Shown here piece by piece: positions 25,336 through 37,426 of a DNA stretch of 64,000 nt. The notes under the pieces were generated by a model. That model had not been told where the DNA came from, searched no databases, and worked only from the letters and a program-made list of their open reading frames with translations. Position numbers and translations under genes: made by a program. The stretch is from Sediminibacillus halophilus (GTDB lineage Bacteria > Bacillota > Bacilli > Bacillales > Amphibacillaceae), in assembly GCF_900103695.1 (NCBI RefSeq), contig NZ_FNHF01000001.1, positions 1,150,961 to 1,214,960 on the forward strand, written 5' to 3'. Every line of letters starts with the position of its first letter. Position 1 is the first letter of the stretch.

Positions 25336-26733
25336 ATGGATATTTTATTTATTTTTACAAATATCATTGTATTACTAGCCATTATCGGTATTTTAATTAC
25401 CATGCAACGCAAACACGTTTCCTTTACGAAACGAGTGTTTACGGGCCTCGGGATGGGAATCGTCTTGGGTGCCATCCTACAATGGGTCTATGGAAGCGGC
25501 TCTGAGGTGCTTGCCACGACTGCGGATTGGTACAGTATCGTCGGCCGCGGCTATGTCAACTTTTTGATGATGATTGTTATTCCACTCGTGCTGGTATCGA
25601 TCATTCAATCGATTATTAATCTGGATAAATCAGCAGAACTAGGAAAAATGTCTGCTTGGATTATCGGTATTCTGATTACGACAACCATGGTAGCGGCTCT
25701 AGTCGGAATTGCTTCCGCCACTATTTTCGATCTTAATGCCGAACAGATCGAAGCAGGTCAAGCCGAACAGGATCGAGGCTCTTCTCTGGAGGCCACTTTG
25801 GATGATGTAGTGGAAACCCAATCCACACCGCAAAAGATATTGAACTTTATCCCGTCCAATATCTTTTTGGATATGACCGGACAGCGTTCAACCTCCGTCA
25901 TCGCGGTCGTCATTTTTTCGGTCATTGTCGGAATCGCTGTCCTTGGCTTAAGACGAAAAAACCCTGAACAAGCCGAAATGTTTACCAAAATGGTAAATGC
26001 CGTCTATGCTGTAGTCATGAGGATCGTCACGTTGATTTTGCGTTTAACTCCATACGGAATTTTAGCTTTGATGGCAAATACAGTTGCTACTACCGATTTC
26101 GCAGGTATTATCGAATTGGGTAAATTCGTAATGGCATCCTATGCTGCACTGCTGACCATGTTTGTGATCCATTTGGTGTTGGTAGGGGTATTTGGATTGA
26201 ATCCAATGACGTTTTTACGGAAAGTGACCCCAGTATTAGGCTTTGCCTTTACATCCCGTTCCAGTGCCGGAACAATCCCATTAAATATTTCGGCACAGAA
26301 AAACTCTCTTGGTGTTGACCAGGGAATAGCTAATATTTCCGCTTCGTTCGGAGCGACCATGGGGCAAAACGGGTGTGCGGGAATTTACCCAGCCATGCTT
26401 GCCGTTATGATCGCTCCGACTGTCGGAATCGATCCACTTGACCCATTATTCATCTTACAATTGGTCATCATCATCGGAATCAGTTCTTTCGGCATTGCTG
26501 GGGTAGGAGGCGGCGCAACCTTCGCAGCGTTGATTGTGTTGTCTTCCTTGAATATGCCAGTAGCATTAGCTGGGCTGTTGATCTCGATTGAAGCATTCAT
26601 CGATATGGGCCGAACCGCCTTGAACGTGAACGGAGCGATGGTATCCGGCACGTTGACTTCACGCATATTAGGCAAGCTCAATGTAAAGACCTATGATGAC
26701 AAAACTGCGATCGATGACAGTCAATCCGTATAG
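25336..26733 (+). CDS. tcyP: L-cystine/dicarboxylate-type sodium symporter TcyP
   Basis: 465 residues of the DAACS (GltP-like) transporter family, with AGGGGGAT before the ATG. Family marks include the re-entrant loop AFTSRSSAGTIPLN, MGQNGCAGIYPAM, and the C-terminal GIAGVGGGATFAAL and NVNGAMVSG. The TSRSSAGT and MGQNGCAG variants match the cystine carrier TcyP rather than glutamate carriers. It imports cystine with cations. Multi-span membrane protein. Regulation by a CymR-like repressor would be expected, but no site was identified. Confidence 0.92.
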   Translation: MDILFIFTNIIVLLAIIGILITMQRKHVSFTKRVFTGLGMGIVLGAILQWVYGSGSEVLATTADWYSIVGRGYVNFLMMIVIPLVLVSIIQSIINLDKSAELGKMSAWIIGILITTTMVAALVGIASATIFDLNAEQIEAGQAEQDRGSSLEATLDDVVETQSTPQKILNFIPSNIFLDMTGQRSTSVIAVVIFSVIVGIAVLGLRRKNPEQAEMFTKMVNAVYAVVMRIVTLILRLTPYGILALMANTVATTDFAGIIELGKFVMASYAALLTMFVIHLVLVGVFGLNPMTFLRKVTPVLGFAFTSRSSAGTIPLNISAQKNSLGVDQGIANISASFGATMGQNGCAGIYPAMLAVMIAPTVGIDPLDPLFILQLVIIIGISSFGIAGVGGGATFAALIVLSSLNMPVALAGLLISIEAFIDMGRTALNVNGAMVSGTLTSRILGKLNVKTYDDKTAIDDSQSV

Positions 26734-26745
26734 TATGCATTTTAA

Positions 26746-26780
26746 GAGGGAGGCAGCTTTCATTCAAAGCTGCCTCCCTC
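26746..26780. terminator. Hairpin terminator after tcyP
   Basis: 15 bp perfect stem GAGGGAGGCAGCTTT / AAAGCTGCCTCCCTC with a 5 nt loop. The T tract is displaced (CTCTTTTT about 12 nt later). Confidence 0.85.
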
Positions 26781-26807
26781 GCTCATTCACTCTTTTTCTA
26801 TTTTTCT

Positions 26808-27584
26808 TCACCTCGTATAGTACCGCACATAGGAAGGATTCGCTGTGATATATAATCCACTTTTAATTTGGTACATATACCCGCCGCCAACTGGAAACCT
26901 GTCCCGAATGACGGTGAAAACTTCTCCTCTATTGACGACAACAGCCTTATCATCCCAATCTGCCGTATTGTAAGTCCATAAGGAATCTACAATGATCTCC
27001 ACATATTTCTGCACTCCGGTATCCCCGCCACTACTTTTGGGAGTCAAACCGAGTGCGTTCGCCAGTCCGTCCGCATGCCCACGGGCAATTCGGGTAAGAA
27101 AAGCATCGGATTTTAGGTTTGCTGCATCTGCGGAATGGTCAATAAAACCGTTCTCCGTCAACACCGCCGGCATAGCAGATTCCCTAAGCATATGGAAATT
27201 TGCTTCTTTTTTGCCACGGTCTCTAAACCCTGTTTGATTGACAACCGAGTCATGAACGATCCCCCTTAGCCGGTTTGTTTCCGCCTTTCCAGAATAACTG
27301 CCATTATATGTGTACGATTCAAACCCTGTTCCGCCGCCAGCGTTGATATGAATCGATACTAGATAATCGGCTCCCCAGTTATTGGCCATGTTGGTTCGCT
27401 GTGTTAATGAAATATCTTGATCGGTGGTGCGCGACAACATAACAGAGTGGCCTTCATACTCACTGTTCAAGATATCGCGAATTTTCAGCCCAATGGCCAG
27501 TGTTAGATGCTTCTCCTGCAACCCGTTACCAACAGCACCAGGGTCACTGCCACCATGGCCAGGGTCGATGAAAATTTTTGTCAT
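26808..27584 (-). CDS. N-acetylmuramoyl-L-alanine amidase (Amidase_3) with SH3-like tail
   Basis: 258 residues from the ATG at 27584, 6 nt after GAGGAGG. Zinc ligands: His in FIDPGHGGSDPG, His in LVSIHINAG, with the catalytic Glu in LTENGFID. The last 65 residues (SLWTYNTADWDDKAVV, then GEVFTVIRD) look like a bacterial SH3 wall-binding domain. There is no signal peptide, as in B. subtilis CwlC and prophage amidases released at mother-cell or host lysis. It cleaves the stem peptide from peptidoglycan, possibly in mother-cell lysis since a coat gene is next to it. Confidence 0.9.
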   Translation of the reverse strand: MTKIFIDPGHGGSDPGAVGNGLQEKHLTLAIGLKIRDILNSEYEGHSVMLSRTTDQDISLTQRTNMANNWGADYLVSIHINAGGGTGFESYTYNGSYSGKAETNRLRGIVHDSVVNQTGFRDRGKKEANFHMLRESAMPAVLTENGFIDHSADAANLKSDAFLTRIARGHADGLANALGLTPKSSGGDTGVQKYVEIIVDSLWTYNTADWDDKAVVVNRGEVFTVIRDRFPVGGGYMYQIKSGLYITANPSYVRYYTR

Positions 27585-27649
27585 GTTCATCCTCCTCGGA
27601 AAATAAAATAGTAATCTATGCATTTTACTCTGACTTTAGATTTGGAAGA

Positions 27650-27668
27650 AGCACCCATAAAGGGTGCT
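27650..27668 (-). terminator. Short terminator after the CotD-like gene
   Basis: AGCACCC / GGGTGCT with a 5 nt loop; TCTTCC follows on the minus strand. Weak T tract. Confidence 0.6.
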
Positions 27669-27673
27669 CCTGT

Positions 27674-28084
27674 TTAAATCCAACTTCGCCTATGATGGCG
27701 GCAGCAACGTCTGTCGCGTCCGCGATCATCATTATTATCTGAAGCCGGGCTGACACGTCTGCAATGTCCTCGATTATCATTACTATCCGAGGCCGGACTG
27801 ACACGTCTGCAGTTTGGGTTGTTAAGATCACTACCGCAGTCATAATCCTCTACTACGGTTTCATTCACTTCGTAATTTCTGACAGGGTAATAATTTTCAT
27901 TTCTTACAACGGTTCTATTAACGTTTTCTACTTCGGTCGGATGAACATTCTTCACGACACGCTGCCTTGTTCTTGTGTTAACTACTCTTTCTGTCGGATG
28001 GACTACCATTTCATCCCTTGCCGGAGAAGTCTCACTTGGTGAAACGGCATTTCTCCGTTTATCACAGTTATGACAACGTCCCAT
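27674..28084 (-). CDS. cotD: CotD-like spore coat protein
   Basis: 136 residues, ATG after AAAGGGGGGAATGAA. The middle has the CotD pattern of repeated HPTE and N-V-N segments (VVHPTERVVNTRTRQRVV, NVHPTEVENVNRTVV, NYYPVRNYEV) followed by an acidic stretch and Cys. The C-terminus carries a 16-residue direct repeat (CRRVSPASD..ND.RG) twice, then RCCRHHRR. Cys, Arg and His richness is usual in inner coat proteins. B. subtilis cotD is SigK/GerE controlled; no convincing promoter was chosen here. Confidence 0.75.
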   Translation of the reverse strand: MGRCHNCDKRRNAVSPSETSPARDEMVVHPTERVVNTRTRQRVVKNVHPTEVENVNRTVVRNENYYPVRNYEVNETVVEDYDCGSDLNNPNCRRVSPASDSNDNRGHCRRVSPASDNNDDRGRDRRCCRHHRRSWI

Positions 28085-28499
28085 TTCATTCCCCCCTTTC
28101 CATTAGGGATACTACAGTGTATGAATATAAAAATGGTTTGTCCTAGACAAGTATCTTGTCGAAAGAAAATGTGCACTTCTACTAAAGGGGTGGGCCAAAT
28201 AGTTTTTTAATAAAAAATCCTGCTCCCCTTCACTTTGAAGGAACCGCGTTTTAGAGACGAATTATAGTAATTCAGGAATTAAAGCGTATTAGATAAGTCA
28301 TTACCAGTATTAAAGAAAGATATGCTGTAATAATAATCAACCACAGGATTAGCAGCGGCTTTTTCCCGATCTAACCTTAATCCCTAAACAGCGAGCACAA
28401 AGTAAGCAGTGAAGCCGACACCCAGATGGAAAACAGGTTAGGAGAAGGCAACTGTAGTATAATTGTTTAAAAAACAGATAATAGGAGAGTAGATTTATA
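28085..28499. other. Gene-free spacer of about 410 bp
   Basis: Lies between the divergent cotD-like and O-methyltransferase genes. A TATAAT at 28458-28463 probably serves the methyltransferase gene. On the minus strand a short hydrophobic frame (about 28270-28370) has no start codon or ribosome binding site and follows a stop directly, so I do not call it a gene. Confidence 0.45.
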
Positions 28500-29141
28500 G
28501 TGAAGAAGATGAATGATTATATTGATAGCGTTTTTGCCCCTAACGACGCACTTCTCAAAGAGGTAACAGCATCCATTAAGGAGAACGGAATGCCATCGAT
28601 ATCCGTGTCTCCATCTTCCGGAAAACTGCTGACCATGCTAGTTTCCATTTCCGGTGCTCTAAACGTATTGGAAATAGGCGCACTTGGTGGTTACAGTGGC
28701 ATATGTCTGGCAAGAGGCTTCGGAAGTAACGGAAAATTGACTTCCCTGGAGCTCGAGGAAAAGTACGCAAAATTGGCAGAGAACAATTTGGCTAAAGCTG
28801 GATTTGGCAACCAGGTCACTTATCTCACGGGACCTGCACGGAAAAGCCTGGAGAAATTGGAAGAAAATCAACGACAATTCGATTTTTTCTTTATTGATGC
28901 GGATAAGGAGAACTACAAGCATTACTTGGAGCATTGTATCAAGCTGGCTGAACCAGGCGCATTGATAGTGTCTGACAATGTTTTAGCTGGAGGTAGCGTA
29001 GTAGATGACACCTCGAAGAAAAAGCGTTATACAGAGGATATGAGACATTTCAACGAACTTGCGGCCAATCATCCACAATTAGAGTCCTTGCTCATTCCGA
29101 TTGGAGATGGATTGACGGTTTCCAGAGTAAAAGAAAAATAG
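28500..29141 (+). CDS. SAM-dependent O-methyltransferase (family 3, YrrM-like)
   Basis: 213 residues, GTG start 10 nt after GGAGAG (an ATG at 28509 is the alternative). LEIGALGGYSGICLA is motif I of the caffeoyl-CoA/catechol O-methyltransferase family. FFFIDADKENYKHYL gives the metal-binding Asp residues, and LIVSDNVLAGG the next one. It probably methylates a hydroxyl group on a small molecule or tRNA; bacterial members such as TrmR (YrrM) methylate tRNA hydroxyuridine. Substrate not certain. Confidence 0.87.
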   Translation: MKKMNDYIDSVFAPNDALLKEVTASIKENGMPSISVSPSSGKLLTMLVSISGALNVLEIGALGGYSGICLARGFGSNGKLTSLELEEKYAKLAENNLAKAGFGNQVTYLTGPARKSLEKLEENQRQFDFFFIDADKENYKHYLEHCIKLAEPGALIVSDNVLAGGSVVDDTSKKKRYTEDMRHFNELAANHPQLESLLIPIGDGLTVSRVKEK

Positions 29142-29165
29142 AGTGTGTTCTCAATGTCCAGGAAG

Positions 29166-29207
29166 GTCCACAGCGGAATCGGGTGTTTCGCTGCGGACTT
29201 TTCTTTT
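29166..29207 (+). terminator. Terminator after the O-methyltransferase gene
   Basis: GTCCACAGCG / CGCTGCGGAC with one mismatch, 13 nt loop, then TTTTCTTTT. Confidence 0.82.
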
Positions 29208-29314
29208 AACCGTTTTATTTGGTAATCTTGACCAAGTTCCCATGTGTTAAAATGACAGTAAAAAATCCACTTTTTCATTCTGTAAAAGCTCACACTTCAT
29301 TAGGAGTGTTTCTA

Positions 29315-29695
29315 TTGAATAAACGCTTGCTTTTATCTTTTTTAATCGTGGTTACCTTTACAGCTTGCGATAATGAGAATCAAACTTGTAAGTTGTACAC
29401 AGGAGAAAGCGAAAACTGGCAGGTCAGATATGAAATCTATCAACCTGAAGAAAACAAGCAGGAAACCTCATTTAGTATCTCCTATAAAGAAGAGGAACCG
29501 TTATCGAAAAAAAGGATTTCATATACCTTCGATTTTGATGCCGGTAGCACAAAAGGTGAAGACACATTGAACGAAAATGGATTAATTGAAGAAAGTGGCA
29601 GTATGTGTGAAGGTTGTGCTCAATCAGAGGCAGAAGCAGTTGCATTTGAGATTGACTGGGCAGAAAAATCGGGAAAAATCACTTTGACTCCTTGA
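29315..29695 (+). CDS. Small lipoprotein of unknown function
   Basis: 126 residues from the TTG at 29315, 8 nt after TAGGAG; longer frames upstream run through the preceding terminator side and lack a box. The signal peptide (NKRLLLSFLIVV) ends in the lipobox TFTAC, lipidated Cys near residue 17. The mature part is acidic and beta-rich (SFSISYKEEEPL, ISYTFDFDAGS), with a CEGC pair near the C-terminus that could form a disulfide. No family recognised. Confidence 0.7.
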   Translation: MNKRLLLSFLIVVTFTACDNENQTCKLYTGESENWQVRYEIYQPEENKQETSFSISYKEEEPLSKKRISYTFDFDAGSTKGEDTLNENGLIEESGSMCEGCAQSEAEAVAFEIDWAEKSGKITLTP

Positions 29696-29699
29696 TATA

Positions 29700-29742
29700 A
29701 AGGAAGCCACGTTTGAAGTCTCTTCAAAACGCGGCTTCCTTA
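29700..29742 (+). terminator. Rho-independent terminator
   Basis: AAGGAAGCC and GCGTTTTGAAG-type arms pair around a TCTC loop, with small mismatches inside a 19 bp stem, followed by a short T run. Its core resembles the hairpin at 30761-30799. Confidence 0.82.
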
Positions 29743-29837
29743 TTGCATCACTCCCGGTAAATTCAAAGTACGGAGGAAGACAGATTCCCCCCCTGCAAGT
29801 TTTCTCGATGTAGCCCTAGCTTGTGTATCAATTTCAC

Positions 29838-30095
29838 TTACAAATACAGAGTTTGCACCCAGGAAATTGCCGCAATAATAATCGCACCTGCAATTAACCA
29901 GATTCCCCAGCTTCTTTTTTTATTAAAGACATGTATTCCATTCACCAAAAACAAAGCAACAATAATCCAATTGGTTATGGCGAATGGATTTTGATAATGC
30001 CAACTCCATAAAGATAAGCAAAAAATCATTATCACTGCGGTTATCAATATGATTGTCATTATTTTAAATGGTGTACTTAATAACTTAAATAGCAT
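29838..30095 (-). CDS. Small membrane protein of unknown function
   Basis: 85 residues, ATG preceded by AAGGAA. Three hydrophobic helices (about residues 9-29, 40-56, 63-82) with short charged turns (NKKRSWG). No conserved motif recognised. It lies downstream of the frameshifted gene on the same strand and may have been co-transcribed with it. Confidence 0.6.
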   Translation of the reverse strand: MLFKLLSTPFKIMTIILITAVIMIFCLSLWSWHYQNPFAITNWIIVALFLVNGIHVFNKKRSWGIWLIAGAIIIAAISWVQTLYL

Positions 30096-30195
30096 TTCAT
30101 TATTCCTTCCCGATGAGATTATTGTCCATAAATCTCCATTGGTGAACGACTGTAAAAGATACCGATACCATTGGCTGAATAGTTTTTTAGTTTGT

Positions 30196-30522
30196 TTATT
30201 TTCTCGATATATTTTTTACTCGTTGTACAACTTCTTTGTCTCCTCCTCCATTTAGAGCACCGGCTGCATCAAAGTGCATCCATTTTCTGTTGGAGAAAAA
30301 TAAGGCCGAATTTTTCACTCATCTCATCTAACTCTTCCTGGGTATATCCCATCTCCTCTAAAGTAAGGCCAATGGAACGATCCCCTTTCAAGTCATATTT
30401 CTGAATAGCTTTTTCTTTATCAATTTTTGCGCAGCCCCAACCATAGTAGCAAAGCTAGGCGTTCCGATAACAATCACTAGTACCCACACGACCAAAAGAA
30501 TATTCCTAACGTTTTTCTTCAT
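30196..30522 (-). pseudogene. Small secreted-protein gene broken by two homopolymer indels
   Basis: Start ATG at 30522 with GAGG 8 nt upstream. A signal peptide (NVRNILLVVWVLVIV, ending PSFA) runs in one frame until the A5 tract at 30424-30428 (plus strand T5). The protein then continues in the next frame (KIDKEKAIQKYDLKGDRSIG, EEMGYTQEELDEMSEKFG) until the T5 tract at 30296-30300 (plus strand A5), and finishes in the first frame (NRKWMHFDAAGALNGGG, ending NISRK) at 30196. One lost A and one gained T restore a 108-residue protein with no stop codons. It may be a true pseudogene, phase variation, or base-calling error. Confidence 0.7.
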
Positions 30523-30863
30523 CAAAATTCCTCACTTGTATTTATCATATATCACTTTCTCTAAATATACCTTTATTCCCTTTCATATATTCTATTATGA
30601 TAGAGTTGTTTTTTTACCATCAACAGTACAAAGCAATGTTCACATTTTTTGTCTTAAAACCTTACTCCAAAGGAAAACTTTGCCTGGAAGTCAGTTATTT
30701 TGGACATGATTAATCATTCCCTTTTATTGGGGTAGAGGGTACCAATCTCTTTAATAAAAAGGCAAGCCACGTTTGATCAGTTATCAAACGTGGCTTGCCA
30801 ATGAATTACTCCTGCCAAACATCCTAATCGAATCGGAGTCGATTTTTAATCTGTAGACTCTTT
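30523..30863 (-). other. Intergenic spacer with the bgl operon terminator
   Basis: No gene seen. A 17 bp perfect hairpin GGCAAGCCACGTTTGAT / ATCAAACGTGGCTTGCC at 30761-30799, followed on the minus strand by T5, ends the 6-phospho-beta-glucosidase transcript. Confidence 0.85.
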
Positions 30864-32297
<1,434 letters not shown>

Positions 32298-32415
32298 TTA
32301 TTCCTCCAATTTTTCATTTATTAAAAATAATGACTGTAGTGTTTAAATCCCCATAGCACCTTATCAGTAGGAGGGGAACCCGTCCTTTTTTACCAGACCC
32401 CGCTACAGCATTACT

Positions 32416-34460
<2,045 letters not shown>

Positions 34461-34467
<7 letters not shown>

Positions 34468-34491
34468 ATGCCCAAAATAGGTAACATTCCT
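34461..34491 (-). promoter_or_regulatory. RAT site for a LicT/BglG-family antiterminator
   Basis: Minus strand: GGAATGTTACC, a 9 nt centre, then GGCATAACCTGAA-type end. This is the ribonucleic antiterminator layout of bgl/sac leaders, and its 3' part is shared with the terminator stem. Binding of a BglG-type protein would block the terminator when beta-glucosides are present. No such gene lies in this window. Confidence 0.82.
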
Positions 34492-34508
34492 AAAAATGTT
34501 TATGATAT

Positions 34509-34522
34509 TGTTGGCGTTTACA
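34509..34522 (-). promoter_or_regulatory. cre site (CcpA binding)
   Basis: TGTAAACGCCAACA on the minus strand matches the 14-base cre consensus at all but one position. It overlaps the expected transcription start, a position suited to repression by CcpA during growth on glucose. Confidence 0.75.
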
Positions 34523-34527
34523 CGTTT

Positions 34528-34556
34528 AATTTACCACTGTTTTTTTGGGGTGTCAA
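34528..34556 (-). promoter_or_regulatory. SigA promoter of the bgl operon
   Basis: Minus strand: TTGACA at 34556-34551, 17 nt, TAAATT at 34533-34528. Transcription would start near 34521, giving a leader that carries the cre, RAT and terminator. Confidence 0.8.
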
Positions 34557-34671
34557 TAATAAAGTTAAGCGATTTCACAACTTCGCTTGCCTATTTCTTT
34601 CAAAAGAAGCGACTTCTGTAATCTCTTTGGCTTCATGCTGGACAACAAAACCTTCCAGCTTTTATCAGATT

Positions 34672-34706
34672 GAGAAGGTACCGGGTATATTACCCGGTAC
34701 CTTCTC
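34672..34706 (-). terminator. Terminator of the rph/pps-like gene
   Basis: 16 bp perfect stem GAGAAGGTACCGGGTA / TACCCGGTACCTTCTC with a 3 nt loop, 9 nt after the stop codon at 34715. The T tract is weak. Confidence 0.75.
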
Positions 34707-34714
34707 ACCGTTAA

Positions 34715-37312
34715 TCAGAGGATCTCTATATATCCTTCCGTTCCATTCACCCTGATCCTTTGGCCATCCTTAACCAGTTTCGTAGCATTTTTCACCCCGA
34801 CAACTGCCGGCAAGCCATATTCACGTGCAATCACTGCTCCATGGGTCATCAGTCCGCCAATTTCCGTGACGAGGCCTTTTACCGTTACAAATAAAGGAGT
34901 CCAGCTGGGATCTGTATAAGCAGTGACCAAAATATCACCATCTTCCAGCTCTGCCTCTTCCATATTTAATATGACCCGCGCTCTTCCCTCTACTGCTCCG
35001 GAAGAAACCGGCACAGCTTGAATTGGAAGATTTGTTCGTTTGTATTCACCTACAATGACTTCCCCCTCGGAAGTGAGCACGCGTGGCGGGGTTAGTTTTT
35101 TATTCCGCTGGTACTCTTTTCTTCGTTGGACGATAAGTTGGTGATCCAAATGACGTGTCGTTGCTGCTTCGCGCAGTTCTTCAAAGCAAAGATAGAAAAT
35201 GTCTTCTTTATTTTGAATGATATTGGCCGAAACAAGTTTTTCGGCCTCTTTCCATAAAGCCTGCTTATAAACAAAGTAGCGACTTACCATGCCATACTTA
35301 GGATATTCCCGGTAACCGATGAAACATCGGAGCAGTCTGGTCATCCGTTTTGTCTCTTCGGCTTTTCGTTCACCATCCGGTAATTGCCTCAATCGATCCA
35401 ACAACTCTTTTTCTTTTTTCAAAGCGAGCTGTCGTCCTTGCTCGAATTTCCTTGCGCCAGCTCCTGGTTCAAAATTTCGGATGTTGCTGAGAATCATAGG
35501 GATAAGGATGGATGGTTTTTCACTCCAGCGGGTTCTCGTTAGATCAATTTCACCGGGACATCGCATTCCATATTTATCGAGGTAAACATTGATAGCATCT
35601 CTTACTTCCTGCCCGCCCTTAAACGTAACCAGTTCATCCAAAAAGTTATCATCTTCTACATCTTGGAGATAGTGGATGATTTCCGGATAAGGTCGGATAA
35701 CGTCAGCGACATCCATTAATTCCAGTCCCATTTCTGAAGTGACATTGTTTGGCACAGATAGAGAAAGCGTATCTGCTACGCTTTTTTCGCCCAACCACTC
35801 GTTCATTTTTTCGTTAAGCCACGCGGAAGCATTCATCGCACCATTGATCACACGCAATCCTTCAGGGTCAAATAGATTCTTCTTTAATTGCTGGATATCC
35901 TCTAAAATAAAGCGGAATAAATCCGCTCCTGTTTTCGTTCGAATCGTTTGCTTTAACGCTTCTATAGATCTTTGATGACGCTCTATCAAATCAGACACGA
36001 TCGTCGGATCGTCTTCAATGTTTACCGGTTTATCGATATTACTACTACCTGGTCTTTTTTCTTGTTGACTGTATGGAGGGGATTGGGATTGAATAAAATT
36101 TTCCCGTTCCACCACCTTCGTGAGTGCATCTTTTGTAAGAGGATCGGATTCTCCAATGGTATTCAGTAACGTTTCTCTTTGGGCAGATGAAGCCAAAGAC
36201 TGTGTACAATCAACAAACAGTCTACCACCCGCCTCGAACATGGGAGCATTCGTCGTCAACAGAAACAAAGAGATGCCCAACGGTTTCATCGCATCGGTCA
36301 TCATTTGTTGATGGCCGACAGATAGAAAGACATGATTTTCATGATCGCCCGTTTTTGGGATAGGGTATAAGGTCGTGATTGGTCTACTTTGAAGGATGTG
36401 GATTGTATCATCGACAATACACCATTCAATATCCTGAGGACAGCCAAAATAGGCTTCAATCTTTCTAGCGATTTTTTCAAGCTTTAAAACCTGCTCATCT
36501 GTCAGAGTGGACAGACCTTGTCGCGAAGGCTCCATTTCCTTTCGCTGTGTTCCACCTTCTTTCAGTGCGTAGATAGCCATCTTTTGGTTGTAAATCGTCT
36601 TCTCTACAATCTCCCCTTCCCGCACCTTATAATTATCTGCAGATACTAAACCAGAGACAAGCGCCTCACCTAGCCCAAAACCGGCATCGATCGATAGCAG
36701 TTTTCGATTGGAGGTTACGGGATCAGCAGTGAATAAAATTCCTGAGGACTGTGGAAATACCATTTGTTGAACAATAACGGATAAATAAACTTGACTGTGC
36801 TCAAAGCCATTCCTCATACGATAAACGACAGCACGCTCTGTGAACAATGATGCCCAGCACTTTCTGATATAGCGCAGAATGGATTCTCTTCCTATGATAT
36901 TTAGATACGTTTCTTGTTGCCCCGCAAAGGAGGCGTCTGGTAAATCTTCAGCGGTGGCACTGGATCGCACTGCATACGCTTGTTCGAAACCCAAAGATAA
37001 AAGACATTCATCGATATCTTCTTTGATTCGATTCTCCATTTCAATTCCTTCAATCAGCTCACGGATTTTCTTGCTGATTTCCCTGATTTCTTCTCGTTCC
37101 CCCAGGTTTTTAGCTGCCAGGCGATCCAGCAGTTCATGAAACGCCTGGTTTTCCCCAATGGAGCTTTTATAAGCTTCGGTGGTAACACAAAACCCTGCTG
37201 GCACGTGTATTCCTTCCAGCTTCGAGCATTTGGCCATATTCATCGCTTTGCCACCGACCACATTCAGTCTTGCATTGGCGATGTCTTGAAATTTCAAAAC
37301 AAAAGCATCCAT
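34715..37312 (-). CDS. rph: Rifampin phosphotransferase-type dikinase (Rph / Pps-like)
   Basis: 865 residues from the ATG at 37312 (GGGAGGG upstream). The N-terminal ATP-grasp PPDK domain spans about residues 1-320 (VVGGKAMNMAKC; AVRSSATAEDLPDASFAGQQ; ILQSRPITT). A long helical middle part covers about 340-750. The swivelling phospho-His domain is at the extreme C-terminus, with the His in LMTHGAVIAREYG at residue 824, 41 residues from the end. PEP synthase would continue into a TIM barrel after this domain; this protein stops. That order and length are those of rifampin phosphotransferase, which inactivates rifamycins using ATP. B. subtilis Pps has the same build. Activity is inferred. Confidence 0.85.
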   Translation of the reverse strand: MDAFVLKFQDIANARLNVVGGKAMNMAKCSKLEGIHVPAGFCVTTEAYKSSIGENQAFHELLDRLAAKNLGEREEIREISKKIRELIEGIEMENRIKEDIDECLLSLGFEQAYAVRSSATAEDLPDASFAGQQETYLNIIGRESILRYIRKCWASLFTERAVVYRMRNGFEHSQVYLSVIVQQMVFPQSSGILFTADPVTSNRKLLSIDAGFGLGEALVSGLVSADNYKVREGEIVEKTIYNQKMAIYALKEGGTQRKEMEPSRQGLSTLTDEQVLKLEKIARKIEAYFGCPQDIEWCIVDDTIHILQSRPITTLYPIPKTGDHENHVFLSVGHQQMMTDAMKPLGISLFLLTTNAPMFEAGGRLFVDCTQSLASSAQRETLLNTIGESDPLTKDALTKVVERENFIQSQSPPYSQQEKRPGSSNIDKPVNIEDDPTIVSDLIERHQRSIEALKQTIRTKTGADLFRFILEDIQQLKKNLFDPEGLRVINGAMNASAWLNEKMNEWLGEKSVADTLSLSVPNNVTSEMGLELMDVADVIRPYPEIIHYLQDVEDDNFLDELVTFKGGQEVRDAINVYLDKYGMRCPGEIDLTRTRWSEKPSILIPMILSNIRNFEPGAGARKFEQGRQLALKKEKELLDRLRQLPDGERKAEETKRMTRLLRCFIGYREYPKYGMVSRYFVYKQALWKEAEKLVSANIIQNKEDIFYLCFEELREAATTRHLDHQLIVQRRKEYQRNKKLTPPRVLTSEGEVIVGEYKRTNLPIQAVPVSSGAVEGRARVILNMEEAELEDGDILVTAYTDPSWTPLFVTVKGLVTEIGGLMTHGAVIAREYGLPAVVGVKNATKLVKDGQRIRVNGTEGYIEIL

Positions 37313-37426
37313 TACAATCCCTCCCATTTCTAGTCCAACAGGTTTCACTTGAAGCATTTCCCTCTTCTGGGTTTATTCCTATACCATAGGCATTAACAGG
37401 ATATCATCTGTTGTTTAAAATCTCCG

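Noticed and set aside
28270-28375. Hydrophobic short frame on the minus strand in the cotD-like/O-methyltransferase spacer
   Set aside because: It follows a stop codon directly, has no start codon before the hydrophobic stretch and no ribosome binding site.
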